Assembly: GCF_019431355.1 (NCBI RefSeq)
Contig: NZ_CP080269.1
Span: 682,001 to 746,000 of the forward strand
DNA length: 64,000 nt
Reading direction: 5' to 3'
From: Paenibacillus sp. R14(2021)
GTDB taxonomy: Bacteria > Bacillota > Bacilli > Paenibacillales > Paenibacillaceae
Both the position numbers and the translations under genes were made by a program. Position 1 is the first letter of the stretch. Each line of letters begins with the position of its first letter. Below are positions 60,622-64,000 of this stretch, piece after piece. The notes below the pieces were generated by a model. The model saw only the letters and a list, made by a program, of their open reading frames with translations, did not search any database and had not been told where the DNA came from.

Positions 60622-61755
60622 ATGAAATTTATTTTAGCGCCGGACTCGTTCAAAGAAAGCATGTCGGCTCAGCTCGTGACCCGCGTCATGCGCAGTGCGA
60701 TCGAATCTATCATGGAAGGCGCGGAGATCATCGAGCTGCCCGTCGGCGACGGAGGAGAAGGAACGCTGGACGTGCTGGCGTACGCGATGGACGGTCGGCT
60801 CCACGAGGCAAAGGTCAGCGGTCCGCTCGGCGAGCCGGTTACCGCCAAATACGGCATATCGGGCGACGGAAAGGTCGCCATCGTGGAAATGGCGCAGGCG
60901 AGTGGTCTGCAGCTCGTCGCACCCGAATCGCGGAATCCGCTCGTGACGACGAGTTACGGTACAGGCGAAGTGATTCTGCAAGCGCTTGGCCATGGCGTCT
61001 CGCAGCTGCTCATTACGATCGGCGGCAGCGCGACGAATGACTGCGGCGCGGGCATGCTCCAGGCGCTGGGCGCCTACGTGCTGGATGCGGGCGGTCAGCC
61101 TGTTGGGCCTGGGGGCCGAGAGCTTGGACGTGCGGCAGCTGTTGATCTGTCAGGCCTTGATGCACGGCTGAGGTCGGTGTCGATCCGCGTGGCCTGCGAC
61201 GTGACGAACCCGCTTGTTGGTCCGCGCGGGGCTTCACGCGTATTCGGCCCGCAGAAAGGGGCGACGGAGGCGACGGCGAACGAGCTGGACGCGGCGCTGA
61301 CGCATTTTGCCGATGTCATTGCCTCGAATACCGGTCATCGCCTGCATGATATTCCGGGCGCAGGAGCCGCAGGCGGCGTCGGCGCGGCGCTGATGCTGTG
61401 CGGAGGCACGCTGGAGCCCGGCATCGAGCTCGTACTCGACATGATGGGCTTCGACCGCCAGCTGCCTGGCACAGATTACGTGTTGACGGGCGAAGGCCGA
61501 ATCGATCGTCAGACGCCGGACGGCAAAGTCATTGCGGGCATCGTGAAGCGCGCCCGGGCCGCTGGCGTACCGGTCGTCGCTTTCGCCGGCAGTCTTCAGC
61601 CGGGTTACGAGCAGCTGTACGACGAAGGCTTGCAGGCGGCTTTCAGCATTACGCCTACGCCCACGACGCTTGCAGATGCGCTCGAACAGGGCGAGACCAA
61701 TTTGTTCCATACCGTATCCAATGCCATCCGTTTGATTCGTTCCGTGCAATCCTAG
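60622..61755 (+). CDS. Glycerate kinase (GckA/GarK-type)
   Basis: The protein has 377 residues from ATG 60622, with AAGGGAG overlapping the GH65 stop codon region. MKFILAPDSFKESMSAQLVT, then ELPVGDGGEGTLDVLAYAMD and LITIGGSATNDCGAGMLQAL, are near-consensus for class II (glycerate 2-)kinases. It phosphorylates D-glycerate for entry to glycolysis. Its place directly before a GH13_18 phosphorylase suggests the glycerate comes from glucosylglycerate. The E. coli ycj cluster lacks this gene. Confidence 0.93.
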   Translation: MKFILAPDSFKESMSAQLVTRVMRSAIESIMEGAEIIELPVGDGGEGTLDVLAYAMDGRLHEAKVSGPLGEPVTAKYGISGDGKVAIVEMAQASGLQLVAPESRNPLVTTSYGTGEVILQALGHGVSQLLITIGGSATNDCGAGMLQALGAYVLDAGGQPVGPGGRELGRAAAVDLSGLDARLRSVSIRVACDVTNPLVGPRGASRVFGPQKGATEATANELDAALTHFADVIASNTGHRLHDIPGAGAAGGVGAALMLCGGTLEPGIELVLDMMGFDRQLPGTDYVLTGEGRIDRQTPDGKVIAGIVKRARAAGVPVVAFAGSLQPGYEQLYDEGLQAAFSITPTPTTLADALEQGETNLFHTVSNAIRLIRSVQS

Positions 61756-61786
61756 ATAGAAACAAGTAGTTCAGGAGGAGAAACAC

Positions 61787-63487
61787 ATGCTGCACCAAGC
61801 AACTAGAAACACGCATAGAACAAGCGTTCAGGACAAGCTGCAATTTCTGTACGGGGATCGGAGCGCCGAAATCATGTCCGGCATCGAGAAGATCGCCGCC
61901 AAATACGAACCGCTCAAAACGGCGGCGAAGCCTTGGGTGAGCGAGAACGACGTCATGCTGATCACGTACGGCGATTCCGTGCAAAGCTCGTCGCAGCGGC
62001 CGCTTGAGACGCTGCATCGTTTTCTGAATGACCATCTGAAAGAGACCTTGTCCGCCGTTCACATTTTGCCGTTCTATCCGTTTACGTCCGACGACGGATT
62101 CTCCGTCACGGATTACCGCGCCATCGATCCAGCCCTGGGCAATTGGGCGGATATTCAAGCGATTGCGGCCGATTACGATATGATGTACGACGCGGTTATC
62201 AATCATATCTCGAAATCAAGCGAGTGGTTCCAGGGGTATTTGAACGGCGATCCGCAATACGCGGATTATTTTATCGAGGCGGATCCTTCGCTGGATTACA
62301 GCGCGGTAACCCGTCCGCGTGCACTGCCGCTATTGACGCCGTTCGAGACGAGCCGGGGCGAGAAGCATATTTGGACGACATTCAGCGAGGATCAGATCGA
62401 CCTTAATTTTCAAAATCCGGACGTGCTGCTGGACATTCTCGACATTCTTGTCATGTACGCGATCAAAGGCGCGCGCTTCATTCGCCTTGATGCGATCGGT
62501 TTTGCTTGGAAGAAGCACGGCACGACGTGCATGCATCTAGAAGAGACCCATGCGCTTATCAAGGTTATGCGCGATATTTTGGACGAGCTTGTACCCGGCA
62601 CGATCATGATCACCGAGACGAACGTGCCGCATGACTTTAATATCAGTTATTTCGGCAACGGCTATGACGAAGCGCAAATGGTCTACCAGTTCCCGCTGCC
62701 TCCGCTGACGATGTTTTCGTTTCTGACCGGCAGCGCCGGGAAGCTCCTGCAATGGGCGGACAGCCTGGAGCCGACGACCGAGGGAACGACGTTTTTCAAT
62801 TTCCTGGCCTCCCACGACGGTGTAGGCGTTCGGCCGACGGAAGGCATCCTGACCGAAGCGGAACGGCAATTGATGGTCGACCGCACGCTTCAGCACGGCG
62901 GACGCGTATCGTTCAAGAACAATCCGGATGGCTCGACCAGCCCGTATGAGTTAAACATCACGTATGTGGATGCGCTGACGCATCCGGACGAGCCGGACGA
63001 GGTTCGCATCAATCGTTTCCTGGCGGCCCAGACGATCCTGCTGTCGGTTGCCGGCGTACCGGGCATCTATATTCACAGCTTGCTCGGATCGCAAAACCAT
63101 TACGAGGGCGTCGAGCAATCCGGCATTAACCGCCGCATCAACCGCGAAAAATTAGACATTGCGGCCTTGGAAGCGGAGCTCGCCTCCAGTCCGGTTCGGA
63201 AAGGGATCTTCGAACGCTACAGCGCGCTGATCAAACGGAGAAGAGCGCAAAGCGCCTTCCATCCGCAGGCGAAGCAGGAGGTGCTGTTCCTGGACGACCG
63301 GGTGTTCGCCGTCGCGCGGACGAATGCATCCACGGGCGAGCAGGTGATCGTGCTCGTCAACGTTTCTGCCGATGAAGTGCCTCTCGCACTGGAAGCGCAA
63401 GGTACGGATTTAATCAGCGGACGCGCAGTGAACGGCGGCATGACACTGATGCCGTACGAGGCGATGTGGGTGAAGACGAACCGGTAA
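61787..63487 (+). CDS. ycjM: GH13_18 sugar phosphorylase, probably glucosylglycerate phosphorylase (YcjM-like)
   Basis: The protein has 566 residues with an (alpha/beta)8 barrel. Catalytic residues: nucleophile Asp235 in ARFIRLDAIGFAWKK, acid/base Glu277 in IMITETNVPHDF, and stabiliser Asp344 in NFLASHDGVGVRP. The family includes sucrose, sucrose 6F-phosphate, glucosylglycerol and glucosylglycerate phosphorylases. Homology to ycjM and the adjacent glycerate kinase favour glucosylglycerate, giving alpha-glucose 1-phosphate and D-glycerate. AGGAGGAG precedes the ATG; a terminator follows. Confidence 0.88.
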   Translation: MLHQATRNTHRTSVQDKLQFLYGDRSAEIMSGIEKIAAKYEPLKTAAKPWVSENDVMLITYGDSVQSSSQRPLETLHRFLNDHLKETLSAVHILPFYPFTSDDGFSVTDYRAIDPALGNWADIQAIAADYDMMYDAVINHISKSSEWFQGYLNGDPQYADYFIEADPSLDYSAVTRPRALPLLTPFETSRGEKHIWTTFSEDQIDLNFQNPDVLLDILDILVMYAIKGARFIRLDAIGFAWKKHGTTCMHLEETHALIKVMRDILDELVPGTIMITETNVPHDFNISYFGNGYDEAQMVYQFPLPPLTMFSFLTGSAGKLLQWADSLEPTTEGTTFFNFLASHDGVGVRPTEGILTEAERQLMVDRTLQHGGRVSFKNNPDGSTSPYELNITYVDALTHPDEPDEVRINRFLAAQTILLSVAGVPGIYIHSLLGSQNHYEGVEQSGINRRINREKLDIAALEAELASSPVRKGIFERYSALIKRRRAQSAFHPQAKQEVLFLDDRVFAVARTNASTGEQVIVLVNVSADEVPLALEAQGTDLISGRAVNGGMTLMPYEAMWVKTNR

Positions 63488-63550
63488 TCGGTTCGTACCA
63501 AAATCGCCCGGAATTTTTCCGACTCAGCTTGTAAACCAGTACGTCAATTC

Positions 63551-63580
63551 AGACCGTATCCCCGTGGATACGGTCTTTTT
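63551..63580 (+). terminator. Terminator of the ycj-like operon
   Basis: AGACCGTATCC-CCGT-GGATACGGTCT is a perfect 11-bp stem with 4-base loop and T5 tail. Confidence 0.9.
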
Positions 63581-63912
63581 GGCGATGGTCCAAGCTTTCT
63601 ACGGCACCGCATTTGCTGTGTTGAGGTCCGTAAGGACTCCAATTCCGATTATCGCATCCAAAGCGAGGAGCATCAAAGTGGGGGAATGGCACTGGGTAAA
63701 CGGCGGGTTTTAAGAAAACGCAAACGGCGCGGCTTCGCACGAGGAGGGTATCTCACGGTTATTGAATAGCTACGCTACTCATGCTGAAGGAAGGATGGCG
63801 GCTGCGAACGGAGCGGCGGCCAACATGGCACTTATCAGGTGACAAGTACTTTATCCTATTCTCATCTCAAAAAAGACATGTAGGCATCTGGAAAGAAGAG
63901 TCAGCTTCCTTT
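63581..63912. other. Gap between operon terminator and second att-like site
   Basis: No convincing gene. A 27-codon basic frame (63686-63769, MALGKRRVLRKRKRRGFARG...) and a 63-codon frame on the other strand are both too weak to accept. No tRNA, rRNA or repeat structure was recognised. Confidence 0.5.
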
Positions 63913-64000
63913 GTTCAACGGGCAGCAGGATAGTATTATCAATTCACGAATACGTATTAAATTGAATTGATTGCGAAGTTCGTAAATATGACGTTATACG
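63913..64000 (+). other. Second copy of the array-leading att site
   Basis: GTTCAAC (63913-63919), CAGCAGGATAG (63923-63933), an ATTCACGAA arm, then the 26-base block 63971-63996 identical to 43835-43860, ending in GTTATACG at the window edge. By analogy a cassette should start at 63993 and continue outside. Confidence 0.7.

Noticed and set aside
63549-63769. Small coding frames on both strands after the sugar operon
   Set aside because: One overlaps the operon terminator on the opposite strand; the other is 27 codons with only a weak G-rich ribosome site. Neither resembles a known family.
43590-63999. CRISPR array
   Set aside because: The repeats are long, few, separated by whole genes, and no cas genes or regular short spacers exist.

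Overview
The window looks like chromosome of an endospore-forming, aerobic Bacillota, most likely Paenibacillus, Cohnella or a close relative. Evidence: a CotF-type spore coat protein, a Gram-positive-type cytochrome aa3 quinol oxidase operon (qoxABCD), an ArsR-ArsB-ArsC arsenic operon, strong AGGAGG ribosome sites, frequent TTG/GTG starts and a Paenibacillus-like repertoire of MFS, TetR, LysR, MarR and PadR regulators. No rRNA or intact tRNA gene was seen.

Layout. 1-9,966: small regulator/enzyme pairs (peroxiredoxin with divergent TetR and a duplicated operator, quinone reductase with divergent AraC), two decaying oxidoreductases, a full IS1182-family element and a second 5' fragment of it, and a frameshifted secreted protein. 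10,071-21,951: MFS/LysR pair, Rieske protein, CotF, DUF2243-CtaG pair, MIP18 protein, a PadR - pentapeptide - ABC exporter operon with a 39-bp tandem hairpin repeat, an SDR and a GT2. 22,161-31,655: qoxABCD, a GT4 with a very basic N-terminus, ars operon, cation antiporter. 31,671-43,558: a dead FAD-oxidase, methyltransferase, LysR/SDR/MFS group, a high-GC nitroreductase block that looks imported, an MBL-MarR operon with a clear operator, and an erythromycin-esterase homologue.

43,786-49,839 is the most striking region. It is an integron-type gene-cassette array: AT-rich single-gene cassettes, all on the + strand, separated by about 150-165-bp imperfect palindromes with TAAC...GTTA ends. The first bases of a cassette are the reverse complement of the bases at the left end of its own recombination site: 12 of 13 for cassette 1, 9 for cassettes 2 and 3, and 8 of 9 for cassette 4. 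That is the expected footprint of circular cassettes integrated by an integron integrase at attC sites. One attC is interrupted by an IS110/IS1111-family element, a group known to target attC sites. No integrase is in the window. The array leader (43,786-43,863) recurs in the last 78 bases of the window, so a second array probably begins at 63,993 and runs outside the window.

50,087-63,580 is a gene-for-gene counterpart of the E. coli ycj cluster: beta-phosphoglucomutase, LacI regulator, ABC sugar importer, YcjQ/R/S redox-epimerisation set, GH65 phosphorylase and GH13_18 phosphorylase. A glycerate kinase is inserted before the last gene, pointing to glucosylglycerate or related glucosides/gulosides as substrate. 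Three copies of a perfect AAAACGTTTT palindrome mark the probable LacI operators.
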